From assembly GCF_014229645.1 (NCBI RefSeq), contig NZ_JAATOD010000001.1:620001-684000 (forward strand): DNA of 64,000 nucleotides, read 5' to 3'. Position numbers and translations under genes: made by a program. A model generated the notes under the pieces. That model was not told the origin of the DNA, made no database searches, and worked only from the letters and a program-made list of their open reading frames with translations. Shown here piece after piece: positions 1 to 9,107 of this stretch (its first letter is position 1; each line of letters starts with the position of its first letter). Origin of the DNA: Listeria swaminathanii (GTDB lineage Bacteria > Bacillota > Bacilli > Lactobacillales > Listeriaceae).

Positions 1-209
1 TTGTGCAATTGGCGGAGCGTTATTTGCCGGAAACGGTGAGCATGGCTTCGGCGCTTAATATTTCGGCTTTCAATGTTGGGATTGCACTGGGCGCACTTAT
101 TGGTGGATTGGTGACCGAATATATTGGTTTAAGTTATACGCCGATTGTCGGATTTTTGATGGTTTTCATTGCAATTATTTTAACTTTCTATATGAAAAAA
201 GATAAATAG
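1..209 (+). CDS. MFS transporter, C-terminal fragment
   Basis: This is the 3' end of a gene cut by the window edge; only the last 69 or so codons are visible. The residues form two hydrophobic segments, a glycine-rich one (about FNVGIALGALIGG) and a final one ending in a short basic tail (MKKDK). That pattern fits the last two transmembrane helices of a 12-helix major facilitator transporter of the AraJ/YdhP type. The substrate cannot be inferred. A hairpin with a T-run follows at about 221-253. Confidence 0.7.
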   Translation, partial: VQLAERYLPETVSMASALNISAFNVGIALGALIGGLVTEYIGLSYTPIVGFLMVFIAIILTFYMKKDK

Positions 210-220
210 TTCAAATAATA

Positions 221-253
221 GGCCTTTTACAGTGACTGTAGGAGGCTTTTTTT
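221..253 (+). terminator. Rho-independent terminator after the MFS gene
   Basis: An inverted repeat centred on ACAGT/ACTGT is flanked by GCCT and AGGC arms and followed by a run of seven T. It lies directly behind the MFS stop codon. Confidence 0.65.
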
Positions 254-346
254 GTGCTTTCAGTAGCTCCGACCTATTCCGGCAAGGTTTTTTTCCAGTT
301 ATAGTAAAATGGGTAGTTTTTTTGTCCCTACGTGTCTGACAAAAAT

Positions 347-375
347 AGCTATATAGCTTATTGTAAGCCCTATCA
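347..375 (+). promoter_or_regulatory. Possible operator and cre-like site before the PRD regulator
   Basis: A 12-bp perfect palindrome (AGCTATATAGCT, 347-358) is followed by TGTAAGCCCTATCA (362-375). The second element fits the catabolite-responsive element consensus except for C in place of G in the central CG. Both lie in the 200-base gap before the regulator. No convincing -35/-10 pair was found. This is inference from pattern only. Confidence 0.3.
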
Positions 376-416
376 TAAAAATGATAAATTGAATTTAGAA
401 AGAGGAGTGATACCTG

Positions 417-2435
417 ATGAAACTAAATCAGCAGTGTATTCAAATTTTAGATTTTCTTATGGAGCAGGAAGATTTTAAAAATATTGGTTATATTTCTAAC
501 TCGCTTGGTTGTTCTGAGCGCAGTGTTCGTTATAGTTTGGAAAAAATCGATATTTTTCTCCATGAGCAAACGTTACCAGCTCTTATCAGACATACGAGGA
601 AAGGGGTGCTACTTCCGGAAAAGAACATCGTAAACCCGGTTGTGAGTAAGTTCAAACAACAAATCACGCCGAAAAAATATCGTTACAGCCAAGAAGAAGT
701 GCAGCAATTTTTATTGCTAAAACTGCTTTTAAGTGAAGACGTGCTCCCGGTTACTTATTTTGAAGAAGTGTTGTTTATTTCAAGATCCTCTGTGTTAAAT
801 CATCTGCGTGCCATTGAAGGCGAGCTTTTTTTAAATAATTTGGATTTATCGCATCAACCGAGGCATGGTTTTCTAGTGACTGGTAATTTAATTACGAAAA
901 CATCGCTTTTTGCTAGGAGTTTCTTGCGTTTTATTAATATCCGCGAATTTTATCAGTTTTTAGATTCGGAAAATAGCTTATCTAAAAAAGGCGAGTTATT
1001 TTTTTATAATCTTTTTGAAATGGAAGTTTTGCAGGAAGTGAATCGTGAGGCGCATTCGGTTGAGGAGAATATGACGCGTGCGATGGATGAGCAATTATAT
1101 TTAACGTTAATTGCGATTTTACTAAAACAGCATGAGGCAAAAGCGGATTTTCAGTTTACAGCAGATTTTGTGGCAGTTGATGAGCTTGATAAGGCGCTAG
1201 AAACGATTATCGGGTCACTGAAACAATATCAATATGGGCGCGAGGATGAAGCGGTTATTGAAGCGTTTGTGACTGGTATTTGCGAAAAAATGGGCGAAAT
1301 TTATCAAGTCGATTTTGTGCATGGCGATACGGATTTTTATACACAAATCAAGGCGCATATTAAGTTGATGATTCGACGTGTTCGCGCTGGGGTTATTATT
1401 GAAAATCCGATTTTTAATGAATTTATGCGTGATAATCGCGAAATTTTTATGCGCGTGAAGGAAAGTTTGGAAGCGTTAAAGCCGCTACTACCAATTTCAG
1501 TTAGCTCTCAGGAAATTTCATTTTTAGCGATATACTTTGCATCCGAGGTACAGCGCAATAAGCAAACGGTCGAAATGAAACCGAACTTGTTGATTATTTG
1601 TCCAGAAGGTGTCGCAGTTTCGAAAATGATCGCCATTCAGTTGAAGCGGATGTTTGAGTTTGAGTCGATTCAGACGATTGGCCTGCGGAAGTTTAAGCGC
1701 GCCATGATGAACGATTTTGATTTTGTCATTAGTACCGTGGATTTACCGGATATGCAAGATTCTAAGGTACTCCGAATCCACAGTTATTTGCAAAAAGAAG
1801 ATATGGAATTACTGCAAAAGCATTTACGGATGAAACTCGTCAAAAGTGATAAGCAGATTATTAATAAGTTTAGTAAGATTTTAGCGATTATTGGTGAAAA
1901 TACGCAAATCAATAATTTAAGTAAGTTAGAATTCGATTTATTGGAAGCGCTTATATCGGACGAAGGAGAAACACCAAAAAGAATTATCCCACCGTTTCAA
2001 TTTACAGAAGAAGCCATTGTTATGGAAGAAACGTGCTCAACGTGGCGGAAAGCGATTAAGCTTGGAACGAAATGTATGGAGCAATTAGATGTGATTGAGA
2101 CAAGTTATCACGAAAAAATCATTCACAATTTAAAAGTATATGGGCCATATATGGTTGTGGCGCCGGGCGTAGTAATTGCGCACGCGGGGGCAAGCGATGG
2201 CGTTTTGATGGATGGTATTGGGGTGACAATCATTGAGGACGGTATTATGTTTTTTGATAGGTACGAGGAGCCGGTTCATGTCATTTTCACACTGGCTTTA
2301 AAAACGAAAGAAGCGCATTTAATCGTGGAACAATTAATGAAATTAGCGCTGAATGAAGAAAAAATGCAAAAAATTAAAATGGCTAGCTCAAAACGTGATA
2401 TTTATCATTACGTTAAGTCAGCTATCTTTGAATGA
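417..2435 (+). CDS. PRD-domain transcriptional regulator with PTS EIIB and EIIA domains (BglG/MtlR type)
   Basis: A 672-aa regulator that probably activates the PTS operon behind it in response to phosphorylation by HPr and the PTS. It has N-terminal helix-turn-helix segments (roughly residues 5-55 and 90-150) and two PTS regulatory domains (about 190-385, with the PRD2-like HIKLMIRR). An EIIB-like domain follows with the phosphorylatable Cys near 395 (CPEGVAVSK), then a C-terminal EIIA domain with the active His at 589 in IAHAG. The ATG follows GAGGAG at good spacing. The gene comes directly before PTS IIA, IIB and IIC genes, the usual place for a local regulator. The sugar is not evident from sequence. 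Confidence 0.85.
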   Translation: MKLNQQCIQILDFLMEQEDFKNIGYISNSLGCSERSVRYSLEKIDIFLHEQTLPALIRHTRKGVLLPEKNIVNPVVSKFKQQITPKKYRYSQEEVQQFLLLKLLLSEDVLPVTYFEEVLFISRSSVLNHLRAIEGELFLNNLDLSHQPRHGFLVTGNLITKTSLFARSFLRFINIREFYQFLDSENSLSKKGELFFYNLFEMEVLQEVNREAHSVEENMTRAMDEQLYLTLIAILLKQHEAKADFQFTADFVAVDELDKALETIIGSLKQYQYGREDEAVIEAFVTGICEKMGEIYQVDFVHGDTDFYTQIKAHIKLMIRRVRAGVIIENPIFNEFMRDNREIFMRVKESLEALKPLLPISVSSQEISFLAIYFASEVQRNKQTVEMKPNLLIICPEGVAVSKMIAIQLKRMFEFESIQTIGLRKFKRAMMNDFDFVISTVDLPDMQDSKVLRIHSYLQKEDMELLQKHLRMKLVKSDKQIINKFSKILAIIGENTQINNLSKLEFDLLEALISDEGETPKRIIPPFQFTEEAIVMEETCSTWRKAIKLGTKCMEQLDVIETSYHEKIIHNLKVYGPYMVVAPGVVIAHAGASDGVLMDGIGVTIIEDGIMFFDRYEEPVHVIFTLALKTKEAHLIVEQLMKLALNEEKMQKIKMASSKRDIYHYVKSAIFE

Positions 2436-2449
2436 GAGAGGGATTCATA

Positions 2450-2779
2450 ATGGACATAGAAAAAATATCGTTTTCATTAATTTCACTAGCGGGGGATTCA
2501 TTTTCTAAATTAATTGAAGCTTTACAGGCCGCAAAAGAGTCAGATTCAGAATTAGTAGCACAACTTTTGAAAGAAGCAGATGACCTCATGATTGAAGCGC
2601 ACAAAGTACAAACGGAAATGCTGATTCAAGAAACAAGAGGGGAACAAGCTAATTTTTCCGTTTTACTTGTACACGCGCAAGATACATTAATGAACACCAT
2701 CTTAGCATCAACTTTAATTCGAGAAATGATTGAAATGCATCAAGAGATTAAAACATTAAGAAAAGAGGAGGAAAAGTAA
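2450..2779 (+). CDS. PTS lactose/cellobiose-family EIIA component
   Basis: A 109-aa cytoplasmic phosphocarrier that takes phosphate from HPr and passes it to EIIB. The family signature LLVHAQDTLMN carries the active His75. The protein is helical, as expected for the trimeric Lac/Cel EIIA fold. An in-frame ATG at 2432 overlaps the upstream stop, but GAGAGGG lies seven bases before the ATG at 2450, so that start is chosen. The gene belongs to the PTS operon and is followed immediately by EIIB. Confidence 0.88.
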   Translation: MDIEKISFSLISLAGDSFSKLIEALQAAKESDSELVAQLLKEADDLMIEAHKVQTEMLIQETRGEQANFSVLLVHAQDTLMNTILASTLIREMIEMHQEIKTLRKEEEK

Positions 2780-3115
2780 ATGGAAATCAATCAATTACAT
2801 GTACTTTTAGTGTGTAACTTAGGCGCATCTACAGGGGTAATGGTCACAAAAATGAAGGAAATTGCCCAAAATAGTGAAAAATTAACAAATACCGATGTGA
2901 AAATCGAAGCGCATCCAGCAGGAGAATTACGCGAGTATATTGAAGATTTCGACGTTATTTTAGTCGGACCTCAAATTAAACACCAATTAAAACATTTAAG
3001 CGAAATCGCGGCGGAATATAATAAGCCAATTCAAGTCATCGATACGAAAGATTACGGCACAGTCAATGGTGCGAACATTTTAAAAGACGCGATTATCCTT
3101 AAAATGAACAAATAA
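2780..3115 (+). CDS. PTS lactose/cellobiose-family EIIB component
   Basis: A 111-aa cytoplasmic phosphotransfer protein. The P-loop LLVCNLGASTGVM places the phosphorylated Cys at residue 12, as in cellobiose-type EIIB. It starts one base after the EIIA stop, with GAGGAGG upstream, and leads straight into the EIIC gene. The three separate subunits form one beta-glycoside or oligosaccharide permease. Confidence 0.88.
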   Translation: MEINQLHVLLVCNLGASTGVMVTKMKEIAQNSEKLTNTDVKIEAHPAGELREYIEDFDVILVGPQIKHQLKHLSEIAAEYNKPIQVIDTKDYGTVNGANILKDAIILKMNK

Positions 3116-3134
3116 AAAAGTGGAGGGAAACAAC

Positions 3135-4460
3135 ATGTCGAGTAAAAACAAACAATCTTTTATGAATCGTTTTATCGCTTTTATGGAGAAGTATTTTGAG
3201 CCAGTCGCAGCCAGAATTGAAAAACAACGTCATATTTCCTCAATAAAAAATGGGATGATCGCTTTGATCTCGGTATTAATTATTGGATCATTTTCGCTGA
3301 TTATTTCCGCAATCGGGAATATGTTTCCGGCGGGTTCTGTTGTAAAAGAATTCTTTGTTCAAAACGCAGCAGCACTTAACTTACCGTTTCAATTTACGTT
3401 TGGGTTACTATCGATTTATGCTGCAATAACTATTTCCTACAGCCACGCGAAACAAATGAAAGTCCCTGTGTTACATAGTGTGATGGCTGCTGTTATGGTA
3501 ACGCTAATCCTTAATACGAAAATGGTTGATGGTGTTCTTAATACGGAATTCCTAGATTCTAGAGGACTATTTATCGCTATTTTCGCAGCACTTATTTCTG
3601 TAGAACTTATCGGCTTATTTATTAGAAAAAATATTACTATTCGTATTAAAGGTTTACCGGCCGGGATTGCGACGACTTTTGAAGCTATTATTCCGCTTGT
3701 CGTATTACTGTTCAGTGCGGTTGGTTTAAGTATTTTAATGCAAAGTGTCACAAGTGGGCAAATTATTCCGGAAGCCTTTACGACAATGTTAGCTCCGGCG
3801 ATTAATAGTATTGATACGCCTTATGCGGTTTTCCTCATTTGTTTCTTGGAAATGTTATTCTGGTTTATTGGTCTAAATGGTTATGCGATTTTGATTGGCT
3901 TTGTACTTCCGTTTATGACACAATATTTAGGAGCAAACGCGGCGGCTTATGCGGCGGGAGAACCAATTCCTCACGTATTTGCGCCAAACTTCTGGGATTA
4001 CTTCATGGGCTTCTCGGGTTCTGGTATTACAGGTGCGCTAGTTATCCTCGCGCTATTTAGTAAATCAAGAGAACTAAAAGCAGTCGGAAAAGTATCCGTA
4101 GTTCCAGCAATTTTCACGATTTCCGAACCAGTTGTCTTCGGTTTACCAATCTGTTTTAACCCGTATTTATTTATTCCGTTCGTACTTGGAACGCCAATTT
4201 TAGCGGTAGGGCAATGGTTTGTGTTCCACTTTGGTTGGGTTCGTCCTCCGATTGCGAATGTTGGCGGCACACCGATTCCACTCGCGCAGTATTTGGCGAC
4301 AATGGACTGGCGAGCAATTATTTTAATTATCGTCGTTCTCGCGGCAGCGGTTTGTATGTACTACCCGTTCTTTAAAATGTATGAAAAGAGCTTGATCAAA
4401 GAGGAAACAGTTGTATCAGAACGCCAAGCAGCACATGATGCACTGGACTTGGATTTCTAA
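3135..4460 (+). CDS. PTS lactose/cellobiose-family EIIC permease
   Basis: A 441-aa membrane channel of the phosphotransferase system with about ten hydrophobic segments. It has the family-typical SEPVVFGLPICFNP segment and a WFIGLNGYAI loop. A GTG at 3120 is in frame, but GGAGG lies just before the ATG at 3135, which is preferred. The gene sits in an operon with EIIA and EIIB. The neighbouring NagB-like isomerase and sugar isomerase suggest a phosphorylated (amino)sugar-containing substrate, but this is inference. Confidence 0.87.
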   Translation: MSSKNKQSFMNRFIAFMEKYFEPVAARIEKQRHISSIKNGMIALISVLIIGSFSLIISAIGNMFPAGSVVKEFFVQNAAALNLPFQFTFGLLSIYAAITISYSHAKQMKVPVLHSVMAAVMVTLILNTKMVDGVLNTEFLDSRGLFIAIFAALISVELIGLFIRKNITIRIKGLPAGIATTFEAIIPLVVLLFSAVGLSILMQSVTSGQIIPEAFTTMLAPAINSIDTPYAVFLICFLEMLFWFIGLNGYAILIGFVLPFMTQYLGANAAAYAAGEPIPHVFAPNFWDYFMGFSGSGITGALVILALFSKSRELKAVGKVSVVPAIFTISEPVVFGLPICFNPYLFIPFVLGTPILAVGQWFVFHFGWVRPPIANVGGTPIPLAQYLATMDWRAIILIIVVLAAAVCMYYPFFKMYEKSLIKEETVVSERQAAHDALDLDF

Positions 4461-4481
4461 TAGAGAAAGGTTGATTTAAAA

Positions 4482-5210
4482 ATGAAACTAGTTATTAACG
4501 AAAATGAGCAAGTCGTGGCTGAAACAGTGAGCCAAAGAATCATTGAATTAGTAAAGGAAAAACCAGCAAGCTTAATTTGTATTGCTGGCGGGGATACGCC
4601 TTTACTGACGATAGAAGCGCTCATTAAAGCGAATCAAGCTGGTGAAGTAGATTTCAGTCAAACGCAATTTGTTGGCTTGGATGAATGGATTGGCTTAGGT
4701 CGCGAAACAAAAGGTAGCTGTATCCAAACGCTGTATGATGCATTTTTTGATCGATTAGAAAATGTCTCCAGTGAACAAATTTGCTTTTTTGATGGGAAGG
4801 CAACGAGTTTAACGGATGAATGTGCTCGTGTGGATGCCTTTATCGACGAGCGTGGCGGGCTGGACTTTATCTTGCTTGGAATCGGGCTTAACGGTCATAT
4901 TGGCTTTAATGAGCCATTTGTACCCGTGGATGTGAATTGTCATGTTGTGGAACTAGATGATGTAACGAAACGCGTCATGAGCAAATATTTCGATACAGAT
5001 TTGCCGTTAACGCACGGAATTTCACTTGGTATGCAGCAAATTTTAGCAGCAAAAGAGATTTATTTAGTTGCAACAGGCGAGAAAAAAATCGATATCGTGA
5101 AACAAGTAGTCGAAAAAGATCCCACTGTAGCGATTCCAGCAACGCTTGTAAAAGAAGCAAATACGACTCTTGTAGTTGATAAAATAGCAGCGAGTGGGGT
5201 GGAAGCATAA
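4482..5210 (+). CDS. Glucosamine-6-phosphate deaminase/isomerase-family protein (NagB-like)
   Basis: A 242-aa cytoplasmic enzyme of the NagB/RpiA/SOL fold. It carries the expected motifs CIAGGDTPLLT (phosphate binding), GLDEWIGL and LGIGLNGHIGFNEP; His139 in the last motif matches the ring-opening His of NagB. It is slightly short compared with classical NagB, so it could be a paralogue acting on another amino-sugar phosphate rather than the housekeeping deaminase. It is downstream of the EIIC gene and overlaps the next start by one base, so it is probably translationally coupled. Confidence 0.8.
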   Translation: MKLVINENEQVVAETVSQRIIELVKEKPASLICIAGGDTPLLTIEALIKANQAGEVDFSQTQFVGLDEWIGLGRETKGSCIQTLYDAFFDRLENVSSEQICFFDGKATSLTDECARVDAFIDERGGLDFILLGIGLNGHIGFNEPFVPVDVNCHVVELDDVTKRVMSKYFDTDLPLTHGISLGMQQILAAKEIYLVATGEKKIDIVKQVVEKDPTVAIPATLVKEANTTLVVDKIAASGVEA

Positions 5211-6163
5211 TGGAAAAGATTATTGTTAAAGGTCGGAAAAATGGTCAAAAAATCGAGATAGCTTGTTCCAATTTAGTGATGGGTGCTGGGGATTTCTTAC
5301 GGGCGGATAACATGGATTTTGCTGGTCCGGTGTTGGATCAATATTTCGAAATGGGTGGGAATATTTTTGATACGGCGCGCCATTATCGTCATAGTGAAAA
5401 AGCGATTGGTACTTGGATGGAAGCGCGTGGCAACCGTGATAGCGTGATTATCCAAACAAAAGGTGGACATCCGGTACGGGAAGCGAGCGATGTGCCGCGT
5501 GTCACTCCAGAAGCTATCCATGAAGATATTTCTGTTAGTTTAGATACATTAAAAACCGATCATGTGGAGCTGTTTGCCTTGCATCGTGATAATCCAGAAG
5601 TGGAAGTGGGAGCTATCATGGAAGCGATGCATAAAGAAGTCGAGGATGGCCGTGTTTATGCTATTGGCCTTTCAAACTGGGAGCTGCCGCGTATTATCGA
5701 AGCGAATGAATATGCGGTTAGCCATGGTTTGACGCCATTAAGCTTTAATAGCCCTAATTTTAGTTTGGCAAAAGTGAATCGACCTCGCTGGGAAAATTGT
5801 GTTTCGGCAAATGAAGAAATGATTCGCTGGCACGAAGCAACTGGTTTGCCGCTGTTTTCTTGGTCATCACAAGCTGGTGGATTTTTCTCAGGCAGATTTT
5901 CCGAGGAAGATACGAGCGATACGGAAATGGTGGAAGTGTATTATAGTGAGGCGAACTGGGAACGCTACAGCCGGGCGAAGCAACTCGCGAAGCAAAAAGA
6001 CTGCTCACCAATTCAAATTTCGCTTGCTTATGTTTTAACGCAATCTTTCCCAACAGCCGCAGTCATCGGACCAGAAAATGCTGCTGAACTCCAATCTTCT
6101 GTTTCGGCAGCGGGAATTAAGTTAACGCAAACCGAGGTTGATTGGCTAGATTTGAAGGCATAA
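5210..6163 (+). CDS. Aldo/keto reductase family oxidoreductase
   Basis: A 317-aa NAD(P)H-dependent TIM-barrel oxidoreductase. The catalytic tetrad of the family is visible: Asp54 and Tyr59 in FDTARHY, Lys84 in QTKGG, and His125 in LFALHRDN. The ATG overlaps the preceding TAA (ATAATG). In this sugar operon it probably reduces or oxidises a sugar or sugar phosphate after PTS uptake. The exact substrate is not indicated. Confidence 0.82.
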   Translation: MEKIIVKGRKNGQKIEIACSNLVMGAGDFLRADNMDFAGPVLDQYFEMGGNIFDTARHYRHSEKAIGTWMEARGNRDSVIIQTKGGHPVREASDVPRVTPEAIHEDISVSLDTLKTDHVELFALHRDNPEVEVGAIMEAMHKEVEDGRVYAIGLSNWELPRIIEANEYAVSHGLTPLSFNSPNFSLAKVNRPRWENCVSANEEMIRWHEATGLPLFSWSSQAGGFFSGRFSEEDTSDTEMVEVYYSEANWERYSRAKQLAKQKDCSPIQISLAYVLTQSFPTAAVIGPENAAELQSSVSAAGIKLTQTEVDWLDLKA

Positions 6164-6180
6164 GGAAAGGCGGAGAAAAA

Positions 6181-6948
6181 ATGGCTATGAAAGAAAAAAT
6201 GGCAGTCCAACTTTATTCTGTTCGAAAAGAAATGGAGCGCGATTTAGAAGGTACGCTCAAGAAAATTCATGAAATCGGCTTTCGTTATGTGCAACTCGAT
6301 GGTATGCGTGGCAATGACCCTGCAGAGGTGCGCCGTTTACTACAAAAATATGAGTTAAAAGTGATTGGCATGCACATCAAGCACGACCGTTTTATGACCG
6401 ATTTGGACGGAATTATTGAAGAAGCCTATTACTTCGATTGTAAAACTGTCTTTGATAAATATATCGAAGAAGAGGACCAAACAACAGCGGGCTACACGGC
6501 AACAAAAGCTGCATTGATTCATGCGGCAGAAAAGCTCCATGAACTTGGTTTTCGCATCGGTTTGCACAATCCAGAATATGATTTTAACGAATGTATCGAT
6601 GGGCGTAGGGTGATGGATTATATTACGGATCCAGTCAATGGCATTTGTATTTATGCCGAACCGGATACTTACTGGATAAGAGCAGCTGGACATGATGAAG
6701 TCGAATTTATCAAGCGTTACAGTGGTCGCGCGCCAATTGTTCATATGAAAGACTTTGTGAGCGGTTTCGAACTAGAAGATATGGACAATAACCTTGTTGA
6801 AATGGGTGAAGGCGAAGTGGATTTCCGCGCTATTATGAAATGGGGCGAAACAAATGGGGTCGAATACTACTGCATCGAGCAAGATAGATCCAAACGCGAT
6901 ATGTTCGAAACGTTAGAAGCAAGTTATCACTACTTATTACATCTATAA
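6181..6948 (+). CDS. Sugar phosphate isomerase/epimerase (xylose isomerase-like TIM barrel)
   Basis: A 255-aa protein of the AP-endonuclease-2/xylose isomerase-like fold, with an N-terminal MAVQLYSVR strand, a central GLHNPEYDF strand and a late HMKDF metal-ligand segment. Such proteins isomerise or epimerise keto-sugars using a divalent metal. An upstream in-frame start at 6142 lies inside the preceding gene; GGCGGAG just before the ATG at 6181 supports the start given. It is the last gene of the PTS operon and is followed by a terminator. Confidence 0.8.
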   Translation: MAMKEKMAVQLYSVRKEMERDLEGTLKKIHEIGFRYVQLDGMRGNDPAEVRRLLQKYELKVIGMHIKHDRFMTDLDGIIEEAYYFDCKTVFDKYIEEEDQTTAGYTATKAALIHAAEKLHELGFRIGLHNPEYDFNECIDGRRVMDYITDPVNGICIYAEPDTYWIRAAGHDEVEFIKRYSGRAPIVHMKDFVSGFELEDMDNNLVEMGEGEVDFRAIMKWGETNGVEYYCIEQDRSKRDMFETLEASYHYLLHL

Positions 6949-6955
6949 AAAAAGA

Positions 6956-6984
6956 AACGTCAGAATTATTCTGGCGTTTTTTCG
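6956..6984 (+). terminator. Terminator of the first PTS operon
   Basis: The stem GTCAGAAT/ATTCTGGC is followed by six T, directly behind the isomerase stop codon. Confidence 0.8.
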
Positions 6985-7004
6985 TGCGCAAAAATCTTTG
7001 TACC

Positions 7005-7030
7005 GTTTTTAACAAGCGTGTTTTGGGAAC
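7005..7030 (+). promoter_or_regulatory. SigB-type promoter of the LPXTG protein gene
   Basis: GTTT at 7005-7008 and GGGAAC at 7025-7030 are separated by 16 bases, matching the SigB consensus GTTT-N13-17-GGGWAT with one late mismatch. It lies 35 bases before the start codon. From memory, the Listeria homologue of this gene is in the SigB regulon. Confidence 0.7.
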
Positions 7031-7065
7031 TATAAAGATAGATGTTTTAAGGGGGAATGAAACAA

Positions 7066-8454
7066 ATGAAAAAAAGATGGCTATTTTTTGCAATCCTATT
7101 ATTAATTGCAAGTGGATTTTTAAGTCCAAAAGCAGAAGCTGCAACAGATTATGGTAGTAGCTTTTTTACAAAGGTATCTTTACAAAATCAAAACGGGGAA
7201 GCAGCGACGAATTTTAAAGAAAATAGTAGGGTGCGAGTGGCGTACGATTTTGCGATTACACAACCTGTTACTAGCGGAGAAACAATGACATTAACCATTC
7301 CCGATCAGCTGAAATTAATTAATTTTGGCGCATTTCCTGTAAGTGATACAGCAGGAAACACCATCGCAAATGCAACAATCGACCCAACAACGGGAACTAT
7401 CACATTAACTTTTACAGATTACGTCAATACACATACAGATTTAAAAGGTAGCCTATTTTATAACGCCACTTTCAACAGCAAAAATATTCAAACGGATCAA
7501 GTAAATCCAATTCTATTTCCTGTGAACAATACGACCGAAACGATAAATGCTTTTATTGGCAAAGTGAATACGGGCGGTGGAACTGGCTCGCCGACAATCG
7601 TTTTTAAACAAGGACGAATGGACGATAAAGACAACAGCATTTTACATTGGACGGTTACTTTAAATAATGCATTAACGCCAATTGATAATGCGATTTATAC
7701 CGACACGCTTGGTTCAGGTCAAAATCTGGTCGGAAGCGCGACAATCAAATACAGAGATGCCAATAAAAAAGTCATCACAACAAATATCCAACCAATTACA
7801 CTAGATCCTGACCGTAATTTCGAACTGTCAATCGGCACATTAAACAATCAATCTGTCGTCATTACTTACGATACGAAAATTACGACAAAACAAAAAAGCT
7901 ATACGAATAAAGCAACTCTTTCTGGTGACAATTTAGATCCAGTTTCAAGGAATGCAACGGTTAATGATTACAGCAGTGGCGGACAAGGCTCAGGAACTGC
8001 ACCACCAGTCAAAGAAGAACCACCATTCATCCCAGCCGAAAAGCAGCCGATTGAAAAAACAGTCGAAACAGACTTTGGCCCACTGGAAGTTGTCAAAGAT
8101 TCCGAACAAAATGGCAAAATCAAAGTCATTTACAAAGTGAAAAGCGGCGATACATTACCGGGTGTAGCGAAAAAATTCGATGTCACCGTTTCAGAAATAA
8201 AAGACTGGAATAATCTTACTTCAGACACATTACAAGCAGGACAAAAACTACAATTAACGATTGAAAAAACATTGCTATCAAAAATCACCGTTCCACCAGT
8301 GCAAAAAGTGACAAGCACAACGAGAGTAGATGGGGTTGTGAGCGGCGGTGCGACAGGTACGTTGCCGCATACAGGGGACAGCAATCCACTCATTCCATTT
8401 GTGACAGGGTTAAGCTTGATTGCACTTGGTTTTACATTTGGACGTAGAAATTAA
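7066..8454 (+). CDS. LPXTG-anchored surface adhesin with LysM domain
   Basis: A 462-aa precursor. It has an N-terminal signal peptide (basic MKKR, hydrophobic core, cleavage near residue 25), two collagen-binding/Ig-like adhesin segments (about 30-300), a Pro/Glu-rich linker and a LysM motif (about 355-399, VKSGDTL...GQKLQL). The sorting signal LPHTG is at 433-437, followed by a hydrophobic helix and the RRN tail. It should be secreted, cut by sortase A and linked to peptidoglycan, with the LysM adding non-covalent wall contact. GGGGG lies nine bases before the ATG at 7066; the in-frame ATG at 7057 is too close to it. A SigB-type promoter lies upstream. The ligand is unknown. Confidence 0.88.
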   Translation: MKKRWLFFAILLLIASGFLSPKAEAATDYGSSFFTKVSLQNQNGEAATNFKENSRVRVAYDFAITQPVTSGETMTLTIPDQLKLINFGAFPVSDTAGNTIANATIDPTTGTITLTFTDYVNTHTDLKGSLFYNATFNSKNIQTDQVNPILFPVNNTTETINAFIGKVNTGGGTGSPTIVFKQGRMDDKDNSILHWTVTLNNALTPIDNAIYTDTLGSGQNLVGSATIKYRDANKKVITTNIQPITLDPDRNFELSIGTLNNQSVVITYDTKITTKQKSYTNKATLSGDNLDPVSRNATVNDYSSGGQGSGTAPPVKEEPPFIPAEKQPIEKTVETDFGPLEVVKDSEQNGKIKVIYKVKSGDTLPGVAKKFDVTVSEIKDWNNLTSDTLQAGQKLQLTIEKTLLSKITVPPVQKVTSTTRVDGVVSGGATGTLPHTGDSNPLIPFVTGLSLIALGFTFGRRN

Positions 8455-8459
8455 AGAAA

Positions 8460-8498
8460 AGGAAGCGCTGATTTTACTCAAGCGCTTCCTGTTTTTTT
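8460..8498. terminator. Bidirectional terminator between convergent genes
   Basis: The 9-bp arms GGAAGCGCT/AGCGCTTCC are followed by seven T on the plus strand, with an A-rich stretch before the hairpin serving the minus strand. The last bases overlap the stop codon of the minus-strand gene. Confidence 0.75.
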
Positions 8499-8973
8499 AT
8501 AAAAGATGACCTTTTTTCCGCTGCGTCACCATTTGGTTTTTAGAAGAATCATGGAATGTTTTCGAGCCTTTCTTTGGCTTTTCTGGAAGGTTAATCGTGA
8601 TGGTTTTGCTTTCAGTCTTTCCGTCAGCCATTGTCGCTGTAATCGTAACTAAATTATTTCCGGGTTGTAAATTATCTAAAGTAAATTGATGGTTTTCGGT
8701 GCTACCAGCAATTGTTTGCGTTTTATTATTGGTTGTGGCGGTAATCGTTGCTGCGGTTTCGGTTACGAACATTAATTCCGCGCTGTTTTTCATCGTTTCA
8801 ATATAAGGATCTTGAATAGAATAAGGGAGAAACATTTCCATTAATTCGCTCGTTGTTGCCGTTGTATAAGTGGTTTCTGTTGTTTCTTTTTGCGCGTGGG
8901 CTATTTCTGGAAGCCAGTTTAGCGTTAACGACAAAAGCGCAATTATTACTAGAATATAACCTTTTTTCTTCAT
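8497..8973 (-). CDS. Secreted protein of unknown function
   Basis: A 158-aa protein with a clear signal peptide (MKKKGYILVIIALL core, likely cleavage after AHA). A Thr-rich stretch follows (TTETTYTTATTSE), then a compact beta-rich domain at about 70-135 with the pattern of a bacterial Ig-like fold (TITATTNNKTQTI...NLVTITATMADGKTES), and a basic C-terminus. There is no anchor motif, so it is probably released. An in-frame GTG nine bases upstream is possible; the ATG is preferred because GAGG lies at proper spacing. It converges on the LPXTG gene. The function is not recognised. Confidence 0.7.
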   Translation of the reverse strand: MKKKGYILVIIALLSLTLNWLPEIAHAQKETTETTYTTATTSELMEMFLPYSIQDPYIETMKNSAELMFVTETAATITATTNNKTQTIAGSTENHQFTLDNLQPGNNLVTITATMADGKTESKTITINLPEKPKKGSKTFHDSSKNQMVTQRKKGHLL

Positions 8974-9107
8974 TATCCTCACCTCTTCTTAATACATTAT
9001 AAAAAACAAATATGAACAAACTATGAATAAAACATGATACTTTTAAAAAGATCGCTTCCAATTTAGCAATTATTAACGTAAGATAAAAAGAAAAAAGGAG
9101 TAGAGCA

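Noticed and set aside
2422..2604. Minus-strand 60-codon frame over the EIIA gene
   Set aside because: It is fully antisense to a well-supported gene, with no ribosome site or recognisable motif. Similar shadow frames across the window were discarded for the same reason.
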